From assembly GCA_910588025.1 (NCBI GenBank), contig CAJUQG010000016.1:1-30079 (forward strand): a DNA stretch of 30,079 nt, given 5' to 3'. Positions 6,388 through 16,021 of the stretch are shown piece by piece. Every line of letters starts with the position of its first letter. Within the stretch, counting starts at the first letter, position 1. The position numbers and the translations under genes were made by a program. Below the pieces are notes generated by a model. The model searched no databases. It saw only the letters and a list, made by a program, of their open reading frames with translations, and was not told the origin of the DNA. The DNA comes from an uncultured Bacilli bacterium. GTDB lineage: Bacteria; Bacillota_I; Bacilli_A; RF39; UBA660.

Positions 6388-9152
6388 GATACCCCTTTTC
6401 CTTGTAATTCATCTAAGAAAGAAGCTTCAAAGTCTACGCTTTCTCCTTCAAATATTCCTTCATAATCTGTTGAAGATTTTGAAAATTCATTTAAAGCTCT
6501 TGGTCCTACATAATCATACCCTTCAAATATAATTTTGTTGGCAATTTCATCTCTGTCAGTATAAAGCTTTTGATTTCCTTCTGAATCTCTTAAAACATAT
6601 CCATCACTGTATCTTTCAACATCATTCATATTATGTGTATTAAAATATGATGAATATCCGTTTGTAACACCTACTGTTTTTTCAGAATCCCAAATACGAG
6701 CGTCATTATCAATACTAAAATTAGCATTCATACCTGGCATACTATTTAAAGTATTAATTACATCTTGTTCTAACATAACTTTTTCATCATCGACATAAAT
6801 GTAATTTTGATCCTCAACTACTGGAGGTGTAGTATTTGTGATAGTTGGAACTACTGTAGTTGTAATTGGAGAAGATTGTTTATTATTATTTTTTCCAAAT
6901 AACCAAGCAGCAGCCATAGTTGCTACAAAAGCTATTGGAAGTATAGCAAATCTTAATATTTTTTTCCATTTCTTCTCTTTTGTAAGCTTTTGTTTTGCTA
7001 CTTCATCTGGTTTAACATAAGTAGATTTATTTCTTTGAATGAAATTTTTGTAATCATAACGATATCCTTTAAACTCATAACCTTCTTGTAAGTAATTTTT
7101 TAAATCTTCCTTTTTCGTAACTTCGACTACTTGAGCTTCTTTTTGAAGGACATATCCACCAATTGTTCCCTTTTTATCTTGTTTTAATTTTTTCTTATTA
7201 TTTGTTTTATTAGTGATAAAATCAGCATTATTTTCATAGATTGAAACTTCTTTTGTTAATTGTACTGGTGTACCAATTTCCAATATTCCTTCTAATTTGT
7301 CTTTTATTGTTTGACGACGTGTTTTTTCTTCCATAATTTTATTATTTAAACGAGTTTTCATTTCCTCTTCTAATTCTTCAGGAATTTCATATTTTGCAAA
7401 GTCTTCTTTTTTCCAATTAGCAATTTGATTTTGAAGTTCATCTAAATTTTCAACGCTTTCCCATTTTAAATCTTTTAAAATACGGTTCGCTAATTCGTCT
7501 AGAACTAAATTTCCAAGAATTTCCTTCATAATATTTACTTCATCATCAGACAAATTCTCAAATTCTAATTCTTCTTTTGTCATAGTTGGAATTCTTTTAT
7601 AGAAAGGCATTAATTCCTTTGTTTCCATTTGACTAATTTTATTTTTCCATGCTTCTTTTAGAGCTTTTACATCTTCAGCAAATTTTATAATTTCTTTTTT
7701 GTTTGCTAATACTTCATTTAGTTTCGCAACTAATAATGCTTTGTTAAAGTCAGTTAGTCCTAACATTACTTTACTCTCAGCAAAATCTGCTAAATTCTTT
7801 TGAAGTTTTTCGGCATCTTTTATTGATTTAACATTTTCGTAATCCTCACAGAATTTTTTATAGAATTTTTCTACTTCTGGTAATGCAATAATTTTTTCAA
7901 AAGTAATATCAATACCTTGCTTTTTGATTTCTGTTATTACTTGTTCTAATTCTTCATCAGAAAGCATTTCGGCCATCTGTTCACGCTCACGCATTTTTTC
8001 AACATTTAATACTGCTTGTAAACTTTCAAAAAGAGTTTCATTTCCTCTTTTTAGAGCATCTAGATATTTATTAATTAATGTAATTTTTACTTCTTCATTA
8101 GTTTCTGGTTCAGAAGCATTATTGATATTTTCAAATTCCTTAACCATATCATTTCTTAAATTTTCTAATTCTTCTTCTGTAATATTTAATTTTTCTTGGT
8201 CTTCTTCTGATAAAAATTGTCCATTTTTTATATTGTTTAATAAAGATTGTTTATCTTCTTCTGGTAAATGATCGTAATCAAACGTATTAAACGTTTCTAT
8301 CATTTTACGATAATAATTCAATTTTTCAACTTGTTCATTATATTTTCTTTCAAAGCTTTTTAAGATTTCTTGAACACATTCCTTATTTAAACCATATTCA
8401 TTTTTTAATAAGTTTTCTAAATTATTAGAGATTTTCACATAATTTTCTTCCACATTTGTACTAGTATTAAACGGAATATTAGCAATTAATTCATCTAAAT
8501 ATTTTTCAAAATTACTAGTATTTATAACGCTTAAAGAAGTATTTTCTTGCTCTGTATCATATGTTACTTCAGTTGGCTCTACAATTGATTCTCTATAATA
8601 TAGATCGTCATCAAAATCTGGTTTAGGTTCATCATCATATTTATTTATTTCTGATAATCGACTTTTCATTTTATGAATTAATAAGGATTGGATCTCTTGG
8701 AAAGAAGTATTTTTCATCCCATTTACATAGAAAGCTAGCTTTGGGTCAGATACTGCTCTTTTTTCAAATTCTTTAGATGACTCATTCTCTATTTCTAAAA
8801 GTGTTGATGGTAATTCTTCCTCAGAAAGACTATTTATATATTTGTCTATTAAATCATATAGCTCTTTTTCTTCTTCTGTTAAAGTCGCACTTTCTAATAC
8901 TTGTTGATTTTTCTCATCAAAATCTTTTATAAATTGATCTAATTCTTGTAATAAGGCTTCATGAAATTCTGGAAATTGTAATATATCAAGTCCATTTGCT
9001 TCCATAAAATTTTGGCATTCCATTACATCAAAATTTTCAATTCCATCTAGAAACGCATTTCTGTCATCTACTACCGCTAAGTCAAGTTGATATCCATCAC
9101 AATATAAATTTAAATATTGTTTCGCTAATTCTTGCATTTTTTCTGTATTCAT
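6369..9152 (-). CDS. Large single-pass membrane protein, long member of a paralogous pair
   Basis: 927 residues, no family recognised. An N-terminal domain (about 1-80) matches the 389-residue neighbour. It is followed by a very long, Glu/Lys-rich, largely helical middle (about 80-640) with likely coiled-coil stretches, then one membrane segment (about 731-751, FAILPIAFVATMAAAWLF) after a basic patch, a Pro/Thr-rich linker and an outer C-terminal domain (about 790-920). The C-terminal block GYVLRD...YDYVGPRALNEFS is shared with the neighbour. A second, weaker copy, GGYVLQKEAQ...YEFKGYRYDYKNF (about 664-703), lies before the membrane segment, so the module seems duplicated on both sides of the membrane. 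The start follows AAAGGGGG. It has its own promoter and terminator. A structural or sensory envelope role is possible, but nothing in the sequence fixes a function. Confidence 0.8.
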   Translation of the reverse strand: MNTEKMQELAKQYLNLYCDGYQLDLAVVDDRNAFLDGIENFDVMECQNFMEANGLDILQFPEFHEALLQELDQFIKDFDEKNQQVLESATLTEEEKELYDLIDKYINSLSEEELPSTLLEIENESSKEFEKRAVSDPKLAFYVNGMKNTSFQEIQSLLIHKMKSRLSEINKYDDEPKPDFDDDLYYRESIVEPTEVTYDTEQENTSLSVINTSNFEKYLDELIANIPFNTSTNVEENYVKISNNLENLLKNEYGLNKECVQEILKSFERKYNEQVEKLNYYRKMIETFNTFDYDHLPEEDKQSLLNNIKNGQFLSEEDQEKLNITEEELENLRNDMVKEFENINNASEPETNEEVKITLINKYLDALKRGNETLFESLQAVLNVEKMREREQMAEMLSDEELEQVITEIKKQGIDITFEKIIALPEVEKFYKKFCEDYENVKSIKDAEKLQKNLADFAESKVMLGLTDFNKALLVAKLNEVLANKKEIIKFAEDVKALKEAWKNKISQMETKELMPFYKRIPTMTKEELEFENLSDDEVNIMKEILGNLVLDELANRILKDLKWESVENLDELQNQIANWKKEDFAKYEIPEELEEEMKTRLNNKIMEEKTRRQTIKDKLEGILEIGTPVQLTKEVSIYENNADFITNKTNNKKKLKQDKKGTIGGYVLQKEAQVVEVTKKEDLKNYLQEGYEFKGYRYDYKNFIQRNKSTYVKPDEVAKQKLTKEKKWKKILRFAILPIAFVATMAAAWLFGKNNNKQSSPITTTVVPTITNTTPPVVEDQNYIYVDDEKVMLEQDVINTLNSMPGMNANFSIDNDARIWDSEKTVGVTNGYSSYFNTHNMNDVERYSDGYVLRDSEGNQKLYTDRDEIANKIIFEGYDYVGPRALNEFSKSSTDYEGIFEGESVDFEASFLDELQGKGVSRCLTK

Positions 9153-9178
9153 ACAGATTCCCCCTTTGTTTGCGTTAT

Positions 9179-9207
9179 ATTCTAGTATATTTTTGCAAAT
9201 TTGTCAA
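9179..9207 (-). promoter_or_regulatory. Promoter of the 6369-9152 gene
   Basis: Minus strand: TTGACA (9202-9207), 17 bases, TAGAAT (9179-9184), then ATAACGC. A near-consensus promoter 26 bases before the ATG. Its TAG-AT and ATAACGC segment matches the promoter of the paralogue at 6328-6356. Confidence 0.87.
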
Positions 9208-9251
9208 CTTTATAACACTATGCGGGGATAAAAATATTAATTTTTGGATTT

Positions 9252-9282
9252 AAAAAAAGAAGTGCACAGAATTTGTGCACTT
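9252..9282 (-). terminator. Terminator of uvrA
   Basis: Minus strand AAGTGCACA, 5-base loop, TGTGCACTT, then CTTTTTTT: a 9-bp perfect stem about 30 bases after the uvrA stop. Confidence 0.9.
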
Positions 9283-9313
9283 TAAATTGATTTAACGAAT
9301 ATTAATTTTTAGG

Positions 9314-12127
9314 CTATTTTTCGCTCAAATATTTCTTTAACCATTGGCCAGTATAAGATTCTTTTACTTTACTTATCATTTCTGGCGTTCCGGTTGCAAC
9401 TATGGTTCCTCCTCCAGAACCACCTTCTGGTCCTAAATCGATAATATGGTCAGCAACTTTTATAACATCTAAATTATGTTCAATTACTAAAACGGTATCA
9501 CCATTATCAACTATTCGGTTTAAAATTGCTAATAATTTTTTGATGTCAGCACTATGTAGGCCAGTTGTCGGTTCATCTAAAATAAATAAACTTTTACCTG
9601 TCGCTCTTTTTTGTAGTTCTTTGGCAAGTTTTACTCTTCCAGCTTCGCCACCAGAAAGTGTCGGGGCACTTTGTCCTAATTCAATATAAGTTAATCCAAC
9701 ATCCATCAAAACATCTAATTTTTGTTTAATTTTTGGAACATTTTCAAAGAACTCTACTGCTTCATTGACACGCATGTTTAAAACATCTGAAATATTTTTT
9801 CCTTTAAATTTAATATCTAAAGTTTCACGATTATATCTTTTGCCTTTACAAACGTCACAAGGAACATAGACATCTGGTAAAAAGTGCATTTCTATTTTTT
9901 TGACTCCATCGCCACAACAAGCTTCACAACGACCACCTTTTACATTAAAGGAAAACCTTCCTTTATCATACCCACGCATTTTACTTTCTTTGGTTGTAGC
10001 AAATAAGTCTCGAATATCATCAAAGACCCCGACATAGGTAGCTGGATTACTTCTTGGCGTTCTTCCAATAGCATCTTGGGTAATCATGATCACTTTATCG
10101 ATATTTTCTAACCCTTTGACTTCTTTACAATTTCCAGGTATTTCTTTAGAACGATATAAATTCTGCGCTAAAGTCTTATATAAAATCTCATTTACTAAAG
10201 TACTTTTTCCAGAGCCAGAAACTCCTGTTACACAAATGAATTTTCCTAATGGAAATTTGGCATTAATTTTCTTTAAATTATTTTCTTCTGCTTTCACAAC
10301 TTCTAAAAATTTACCATTTCCTTTTCGACGTTTTTTGGGAACTTCTATTTTTTCAATCCCTGATAAATATCTTCCTGTTAAACTATTTGGATTTTTCATT
10401 ACTTCGGTTGGAGTGCCAGCTGCTACCACATGACCACCTTCTGTACCAGCTCCTGGACCAATATCCACAAGAAAATCACTTTCTAACATGGTATCTGTAT
10501 CATGTTCAACGACAATTAAGGTATTTCCCAAATCACGCATTTCTTTTAAGGAATTTATTAATTTTTCATTATCTCTTTGATGTAAACCGATACTTGGTTC
10601 ATCTAAAACATAAAGAACTCCAGATAACTTACTTCCTATTTGAGTAGCCAAACGAATTCGTTGACTTTCTCCACCTGATAACGTTCCCGCTTTCCGATTC
10701 AAAGTTAAATAATCTAACCCTACATTCTGTAAAAACTCTAAGCGATTATTAATTTCTTTTAATAACAAGCGACTAATTTCTTCTTGTTCTTTCGATAATT
10801 TTAAATTTTGGAGAAATTCTGCTAACTCTTTAATACTCATACAAGTAATATCATAAATATTTTTTTTATTAATATAGATAGATAAAATACTATTTTGTAA
10901 TCTGGAGCCATGACATTTTGGACAATCTTGCTCAACCATAAATGTTTCTAACCATTCACGAACCCAAGAACTAGATGTTTCCATGTATCGTCTTTCTAAA
11001 TTGTTGATAACTCCTTCATAGTAATCATTACTATAACGAACATTGCCAGTTTTTGATGTATATTTTATTTCAATTGGTTCTGGCGTTCCAAAAAGAATAA
11101 TATCTAATTTTTCTTTTGAAATCTCTTTTATGGGAGCATTCATATCAATATTATATTTTTCACACACCGCAGCAATGGTTGTATTATGAATATTATTATC
11201 TAAATTATAAGCAATAATAGCTCCTTCGTTTAAACTTTTTTCTTTATTAGGAATAATTAAATTCTCACTAATTTTTAATTTTGTACCAAGACCTTTACAT
11301 TCTTCACATGCTCCATATGGTGAGTTAAAAGAAAACATTCGAGGTTCTAATTCACCAATCGAATAGTTACATTTTAAACAAGCATAATTTTCACTCATTA
11401 AAATCTCTTCACCATCTATTACGTGAATTAAGACTAAGCCATTGGCTAATTTGGTACTCGTTTCAATTGCTTCAAAAATTCGACTTCGTTCTTCTTCTTT
11501 AACTACGACGCGATCAACGACGACTTCAATGGTATCCTTAATATTTTTTTCCAGTTTAATTTCTTCTTCTAATCCATACATGGTTCCATTTACTCGTACT
11601 CTTGTAAAACCATCTGTTCTTAAACTATCTAAAACATCTTTATGTGCCCCTTTTTCTCCTCTAATTATCGGTGCTAAAATTTCTAGTTTCGTACCATTTT
11701 CTAAATCCATAATTTTGTCTGTCATTTCATCAATACTTTGAGAAGTAATTGGAATGTGATGTTTTGGACAATAAGGTTTTCCAATTCGAGCAAATAAAAG
11801 TCTTAAAAAATCATAAATCTCTGTAATCGTTCCAACGGTACTACGAGGATTTTTATTCGTTGTTTTTTGGTCAATAGAAATACTTGGCGATAAACCTTCG
11901 ATAGAATCTACATCTGGCTTTTCTACGTTTCCAATAAATTGTCTTGCGTAAGCACTTAAACTTTCTACATATCTTCTTTGTCCTTCTGAATAAATTGTAT
12001 CAAATGCTAAACTACTTTTCCCGGAACCAGATACACCGGTCATCACCACTAATTTATTTTTTGGAATCTCGATATCAACATTCTTTAAGTTATTTTCTCT
12101 TGCGCCTTTAATAATAATTTTATCCAT
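9314..12127 (-). CDS. uvrA: Excinuclease ABC subunit A
   Basis: 937 residues, normal length. It has two ABC ATPase modules: Walker A GVSGSGKSS (31-39) and GVSGSGKST (about 632-640), and signatures LSGGESQRIRLA (about 483) and LSGGEAGRVKLA (about 822), each followed by a LDEP Walker B. Zinc-binding CxxC pairs are CLKC/CEEC (about 252-283) and CEAC/CDVC (about 730-763). UvrA dimers recognise bulky DNA damage and load UvrB in nucleotide excision repair. The second signature has glycine where E. coli UvrA has glutamine (AGRVKLA against AQRVKLA), probably lineage variation. The ATG follows GAGGTG. A near-consensus promoter and strong terminator make it a separate unit, unlike the common uvrB-uvrA operon; uvrB is 4.6 kb away in this window. 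I see no LexA-type operator. Confidence 0.98.
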   Translation of the reverse strand: MDKIIIKGARENNLKNVDIEIPKNKLVVMTGVSGSGKSSLAFDTIYSEGQRRYVESLSAYARQFIGNVEKPDVDSIEGLSPSISIDQKTTNKNPRSTVGTITEIYDFLRLLFARIGKPYCPKHHIPITSQSIDEMTDKIMDLENGTKLEILAPIIRGEKGAHKDVLDSLRTDGFTRVRVNGTMYGLEEEIKLEKNIKDTIEVVVDRVVVKEEERSRIFEAIETSTKLANGLVLIHVIDGEEILMSENYACLKCNYSIGELEPRMFSFNSPYGACEECKGLGTKLKISENLIIPNKEKSLNEGAIIAYNLDNNIHNTTIAAVCEKYNIDMNAPIKEISKEKLDIILFGTPEPIEIKYTSKTGNVRYSNDYYEGVINNLERRYMETSSSWVREWLETFMVEQDCPKCHGSRLQNSILSIYINKKNIYDITCMSIKELAEFLQNLKLSKEQEEISRLLLKEINNRLEFLQNVGLDYLTLNRKAGTLSGGESQRIRLATQIGSKLSGVLYVLDEPSIGLHQRDNEKLINSLKEMRDLGNTLIVVEHDTDTMLESDFLVDIGPGAGTEGGHVVAAGTPTEVMKNPNSLTGRYLSGIEKIEVPKKRRKGNGKFLEVVKAEENNLKKINAKFPLGKFICVTGVSGSGKSTLVNEILYKTLAQNLYRSKEIPGNCKEVKGLENIDKVIMITQDAIGRTPRSNPATYVGVFDDIRDLFATTKESKMRGYDKGRFSFNVKGGRCEACCGDGVKKIEMHFLPDVYVPCDVCKGKRYNRETLDIKFKGKNISDVLNMRVNEAVEFFENVPKIKQKLDVLMDVGLTYIELGQSAPTLSGGEAGRVKLAKELQKRATGKSLFILDEPTTGLHSADIKKLLAILNRIVDNGDTVLVIEHNLDVIKVADHIIDLGPEGGSGGGTIVATGTPEMISKVKESYTGQWLKKYLSEK

Positions 12128-12178
12128 AATTCACCTCTAAAATTAATTTAAACGTTTTTTCTTTTTTCATGCAACCCT

Positions 12179-12207
12179 ACTATAGCATACGATTGTTTGG
12201 TAGTCAA
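12179..12207 (-). promoter_or_regulatory. Promoter of uvrA
   Basis: Minus strand: TTGACT (12202-12207), 17 bases, TATAGT (12179-12184). It lies between the upstream gene's terminator and uvrA, about 50 bases before the start codon. Confidence 0.85.
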
Positions 12208-12210
12208 TCA

Positions 12211-12238
12211 AAAAGAAAAAGAACTTGGTTGGTTCTTT
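12211..12238 (-). terminator. Terminator of the 12241-13422 gene
   Basis: Minus strand AAAGAAC, 7-base loop, GTTCTTT, then TTCTTTTT; it begins three bases after the stop codon. Confidence 0.78.
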
Positions 12239-12240
12239 AG

Positions 12241-13422
12241 CTAAGGAGTTGGTGTAGAAACTAACTTGCCAAAAATATCATATAATTCTTTAATTAGTTG
12301 ATTATCTTTTTGCGTTTCGACAATTAATAAGTTCTCATTATTTAATTCTACACTTACAAACTCTTTCCCCTCTAAAAATAAGTTCCATTCTGAATCGATA
12401 ATTTGATAAGTTGAGTGTTGATTAATGGTTTTCTCTAATAAATAATATTTTACTTGATCATTTTTTAGTTCTTTTATTTGATAAGAGGTATTTTTTTCAC
12501 TAGAAATTTCTTGATGCCATAATTCTTCTTTGGTATGACGATTCCATACTTTTAAGCTTTGGTTTTCTTGATTGGCTTGTTCTTTTTTTGATATTTCTAA
12601 AATTAGTTCCTCATTGATTACAGCAAAATCACTTTCTAAAAATGAAGTGCTCATTTCTTTTTTGGTAACATCATAAAAAGCTTTTTCTTTGGCATTTTTG
12701 ATTAATTCTAAACCGATGATCTGATTTTCCCACTTTAAAAATGTTATGTTTGTAAACTTAGAATCAGTATTTATTTTTTCTTTGGTTTTCGTTACAGCAT
12801 TGTAAAGAAAGTAATCTCCATCTTTTATCACTTTTTCATTGTTTTCTGAATCCGAATATAACCCTTCACAAGTATCGGTGGAACATTGGTAGGTATGAAT
12901 GATTCTTTTGGCACTTCCATTCTTGGTCCAAGCTAGGGTATCTTCTGTTTCATATAAATATAATTCTTTTTTTGGTTCTTGTTTTCCTAGTCTTGTCATT
13001 TCTGAATGAATGTAACCATCAATGATTAAATTGGATAATTCTTGGGCATTTTCACTTGTAAATGGTAAAAGATAATATCTTTTGTTTTGACCATTATAAA
13101 TCGTAATACCTTCTTCTTTCGGTTGCTCTTTTTTTTCTTTTAAGCCTTTTAGTAATTTTCGTAGTAATTTTACAGATTTATAATCTGTTTTTTCAAGTAA
13201 AAAGGAATTTTTATAATCATTTCCAACTTCCACTTTTTCAATTTTGCCACTTTGATTATAAAAGTTATAAGTAATGTCTTGAGCATTTTCGTAATGAAAT
13301 GATACCGTAAATAAAATACCATTTTCTAGTGTTCTTTCATGAACGAAGAATAAGATACAGAAGAATATTAGAATGGTTCCAATAAAAGCTAGCAGTAGAT
13401 AAAGTCCCTTTTTGTTTTGCAT
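12241..13422 (-). CDS. Membrane-anchored extracytoplasmic protein of unknown function
   Basis: 393 residues. A short basic start (MQNKKG) and one hydrophobic segment (about 7-28) are followed by a soluble region with many short beta-like stretches, including repeated 'tryptophan plus strand' patterns (about 170-390, e.g. LKWENQIIGLEL and LKVWNRHTKEELW) that would suit a propeller-like or other beta fold. There is no lipobox cysteine and no family I recognise. One closely spaced cysteine pair (CSTDTC) could form a disulfide outside the cell. GAGGTG precedes the ATG. A weak promoter-like element (TAAAAT at 13451-13456 with a TGn extension) lies upstream, and a hairpin terminator follows. The neighbours are uvrA and a short-chain dehydrogenase, which give no functional hint. 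Confidence 0.75.
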   Translation of the reverse strand: MQNKKGLYLLLAFIGTILIFFCILFFVHERTLENGILFTVSFHYENAQDITYNFYNQSGKIEKVEVGNDYKNSFLLEKTDYKSVKLLRKLLKGLKEKKEQPKEEGITIYNGQNKRYYLLPFTSENAQELSNLIIDGYIHSEMTRLGKQEPKKELYLYETEDTLAWTKNGSAKRIIHTYQCSTDTCEGLYSDSENNEKVIKDGDYFLYNAVTKTKEKINTDSKFTNITFLKWENQIIGLELIKNAKEKAFYDVTKKEMSTSFLESDFAVINEELILEISKKEQANQENQSLKVWNRHTKEELWHQEISSEKNTSYQIKELKNDQVKYYLLEKTINQHSTYQIIDSEWNLFLEGKEFVSVELNNENLLIVETQKDNQLIKELYDIFGKLVSTPTP

Positions 13423-13450
13423 TTTTTCACCTCAACTACATGATGCTATT

Positions 13451-13479
13451 ATTTTATCATATCTACTTTGGAAAAAGAA
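13451..13479 (-). promoter_or_regulatory. Possible promoter of the 12241-13422 gene
   Basis: Minus strand TTCTTT, 17 bases, TAAAAT, with TGA directly before the -10 (extended -10 type). The -35 is poor; this is a candidate only. Confidence 0.35.
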
Positions 13480-13511
13480 TAGTTACTCATAGGAATTGGC
13501 ATATTTTATAT

Positions 13512-14258
13512 TTATTTTCTTTTTTGAATATGGTAGACAATTCTTGCAGATAGTTTCCAAGGAAGAAAACGATTACAAAACAAGCCGATTTTGGTAAAAA
13601 TATCTGGAACAATGATTAATTTGTTTTTTAAAGTTTTATCAATGGCATATCGTGCTACTTTTCGCGCATTTTCTTCTTCTACTTGAAAAGTTCCTTGCGC
13701 AACTTTATTAAATTCTGTAGCGACTGGTCCTGGGCATAAAACACTTACTTTTACTTGGCTTTTAACTCGTCTTAATTCTTCATAAAGTGCTATCGATAAT
13801 TTTGTGACATAATTTTTCGTAGCATAATAAGTGTTTAGTCTTGGTCCTGCTAAGAATCCGGCGGCTGATGCTACGTTTAAAATTCTTCCTTGATTTCTTT
13901 TCATCATACTTGGTAAAAATAGTTTGGTCATGATGTGATAAGCTTTGATATTTAAGTCAATCATTTCTAGTTCTCGGTCTAGGCTTGTTTCAAAAAACAT
14001 ACCAAATAAACCAAAGCCAGCGTTATTGATTAGTAAATCTATTTCTTTGTCTTGGACTTTTTTATGAAGTTCGTAAATATTTTCTGATTTTTGTAAATCA
14101 TAAGTAAAAATTGTAACATGAGTTGATAATCTTTTTTGAAGTTCTTGTAATCGTTCTTTTCTTCTGGCAACTAAAATTAAATCATATCCAAGTTCACTTA
14201 AATAAATGGCCATTTCTCTTCCAAGTCCACTACTTGCCCCTGTTATTAATGCTAACAT
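13512..14258 (-). CDS. Short-chain dehydrogenase/reductase (SDR) family oxidoreductase
   Basis: 248 residues, classical SDR size. It has a cofactor loop TGASSGLG (6-13), the arginines ARRKER (31-36) after the second strand, compatible with NADP(H), NNAG (78-81), a serine in NVASAAG (128-134) and the catalytic YxxxK as YYATK (Tyr144, Lys148). The C-terminal part is hydrophobic and basic (KIGLFCNRFLPWKLSARI), as in the YqjQ/DltE-like group of SDRs. Substrate unknown. The start follows AAAGGTGAT. It lies downstream of the pyrophosphatase gene's terminator, and no convincing promoter was found between them, so it may depend on readthrough. Confidence 0.9.
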   Translation of the reverse strand: MLALITGASSGLGREMAIYLSELGYDLILVARRKERLQELQKRLSTHVTIFTYDLQKSENIYELHKKVQDKEIDLLINNAGFGLFGMFFETSLDRELEMIDLNIKAYHIMTKLFLPSMMKRNQGRILNVASAAGFLAGPRLNTYYATKNYVTKLSIALYEELRRVKSQVKVSVLCPGPVATEFNKVAQGTFQVEEENARKVARYAIDKTLKNKLIIVPDIFTKIGLFCNRFLPWKLSARIVYHIQKRK

Positions 14259-14302
14259 TTTATCACCTTTTATTATTCTATCTTTTTTTTGAAATTTTAT
14301 CG

Positions 14303-14330
14303 TAAAAAAAGAGTTAAGAAAATTAACTCT
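14303..14330 (-). terminator. Terminator of the pyrophosphatase gene
   Basis: Minus strand AGAGTTAA, 5-base loop, TTAACTCT, then TTTTTTT: an 8-bp perfect stem ten bases after the stop. Confidence 0.87.
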
Positions 14331-14339
14331 AAAGGAAAA

Positions 14340-15962
14340 CTACGCTCTTTTTTCTAAGGTATCCATTAAGTTTGGTAACATTTGTTTTTTTCTTGATACT
14401 AAATCTGGAATAAAGGTACCTTCTTCGATATTTGAAATATTAAAACTATCTGCGACCACTTCTTTGGCATCTGTGTTAAATAATACATAAGATCCATTAC
14501 TAATAACATCTGTGATAAATAATGTTACAATTCCATATTCTCCTTTGGCAATTTCATCTAATTTAGCAACATAATCAGCAAGGTTTTCTTTTATACTTGC
14601 AAAATCCATTGTAATAATTTGACTAATTCCTAAGGTTGTATTACCAACTTTATAAGATTTAAAGTCTTGGAAGAAAACATCTTCAATACTCATTCCTTTA
14701 ATTGAACTTGCTTCTGTTAGCATTTGTCTTCCATAAGATTCGATTTCAATCTCTGCTATTTTAGCTAATGCTTCACAAGCACGACGATCTTCTTCTGTCG
14801 TAGTTGGACTTTTGAAAATTAAAGTGTCAGATAAGATAGCGGAAACCATTAAACCAGCAATATGTTTCGGAATTTCAACTTTATATTCTTCAAACATTTT
14901 ATAAATAATTGTACAAGTACATCCAACAGGCATAGAACGAAAGTTAATTGGAATAGATGTTCCGATTGCACCTAAGTTATGGTGATCGATGATTTCTTCT
15001 ATTTGAGCTTCTTCAATTCCTGAAACACTTTGTTCTAAATTATTATGGTCTACTAAAATTACTTTTTGTTTTTCATATTTTTCCACATCAGTTACTTTAA
15101 TTAACCCAAGACATTCATTTTTCTTATCAACAATAGGATAATTTGTATGACCAATTTTATTAGCAAGTTCAATAAACTCAGTACGATAATCCATTTCATT
15201 TACTGTTACTGGTGAATTATTTACTACAATAGTTTTGATATAATTACTTAAATTAATGGTATTCCCTGCATTAAAGGTATCCATCGGAGTAATCATGATA
15301 TTAACACGATTTTCTTTGGCTTTTTTTAGTAAATCTTCTGTTAAATTATGATTTCCAGTCAAAACGATTAATTTTACTTTACTATCTAACGCATAATTTA
15401 ATACTTTATAACGGTCTCCTACAATCAAAATATGTTCTTCGGTTAATTCTACTTCATCAAAAAGAGTTTGACTTTGATAACTACCAATTAAAACATTTCC
15501 TGAAATATTTTCATCAAAGCGAAGAAGTTCTTGGGCTTCTAAAACATTTAATAAATTTTCATAAGATGTATTTAATCTTGCTTTTACTCCATTTACTAAA
15601 AGGGTGGCAATTTCTTTTAAAGTCACAAAACCTGTTAAAGTGTTTGCTTCATTCACAATTGGAAGTGCCGTTGCTCCTTTTTCTTGCATACCATTTAAGG
15701 CATCTTTTACCGAGTCGGTTTCTTTGGCAAAAATGTTTTTGTTAAATTCAATGTTTCTTAGTTGTACTTTGACATTATTTAAATATTCTGGTTCTTTTAC
15801 TTGAAAGTAATCTAAAACGAATTTACTTTCTTTGTTGATATGTCCTAATACACGGGGAGTGGTATGTTCTCCTAATTGATTTTTTAGGTATGACAAACTA
15901 ATACTTGCACATACGCTATCGGTGTCTGGATTTTTATGTCCAAAAACAAATACTGATTCCAT
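14340..15962 (-). CDS. ppaC: Manganese-dependent family II inorganic pyrophosphatase with CBS and DRTGG domains
   Basis: 540 residues from the ATG that follows GAGG; the frame extends 11 codons further to 15995 without a ribosome binding site. Family II motifs are FGHKNPDTDS (about 7-16), EIIDHHNLG (DHH about 326-328), GCTCT and ILSDTLIFKSPTTTEED of the DHHA2 part. Between the two parts of the DHH domain lies an insert with paired CBS domains, one motif being KGATALPIVNEANTLTGFV, and a central DRTGG-like section. This matches the CBS-PPase subclass of Clostridia and relatives, in which adenine nucleotides bound by the CBS domains regulate hydrolysis of pyrophosphate. It is cytoplasmic. A good promoter sits upstream, back-to-back with the promoter of the plus-strand gene at 16077. 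Confidence 0.94.
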   Translation of the reverse strand: MESVFVFGHKNPDTDSVCASISLSYLKNQLGEHTTPRVLGHINKESKFVLDYFQVKEPEYLNNVKVQLRNIEFNKNIFAKETDSVKDALNGMQEKGATALPIVNEANTLTGFVTLKEIATLLVNGVKARLNTSYENLLNVLEAQELLRFDENISGNVLIGSYQSQTLFDEVELTEEHILIVGDRYKVLNYALDSKVKLIVLTGNHNLTEDLLKKAKENRVNIMITPMDTFNAGNTINLSNYIKTIVVNNSPVTVNEMDYRTEFIELANKIGHTNYPIVDKKNECLGLIKVTDVEKYEKQKVILVDHNNLEQSVSGIEEAQIEEIIDHHNLGAIGTSIPINFRSMPVGCTCTIIYKMFEEYKVEIPKHIAGLMVSAILSDTLIFKSPTTTEEDRRACEALAKIAEIEIESYGRQMLTEASSIKGMSIEDVFFQDFKSYKVGNTTLGISQIITMDFASIKENLADYVAKLDEIAKGEYGIVTLFITDVISNGSYVLFNTDAKEVVADSFNISNIEEGTFIPDLVSRKKQMLPNLMDTLEKRA

Positions 15963-15985
15963 ATATAAAACCTCTTTCGTGAAGA

Positions 15986-16014
15986 AGTATAGCATAAGTT
16001 AGTAAAAATGCAAA
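15986..16014 (-). promoter_or_regulatory. Promoter of ppaC
   Basis: Minus strand: TTTGCA (16009-16014), 17 bases, TATACT (15986-15991) with TGC before the -10. It diverges from the plus-strand promoter at 16022-16050; the two -35 boxes are only seven bases apart. Confidence 0.75.
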
Positions 16015-16021
16015 GATTTTC

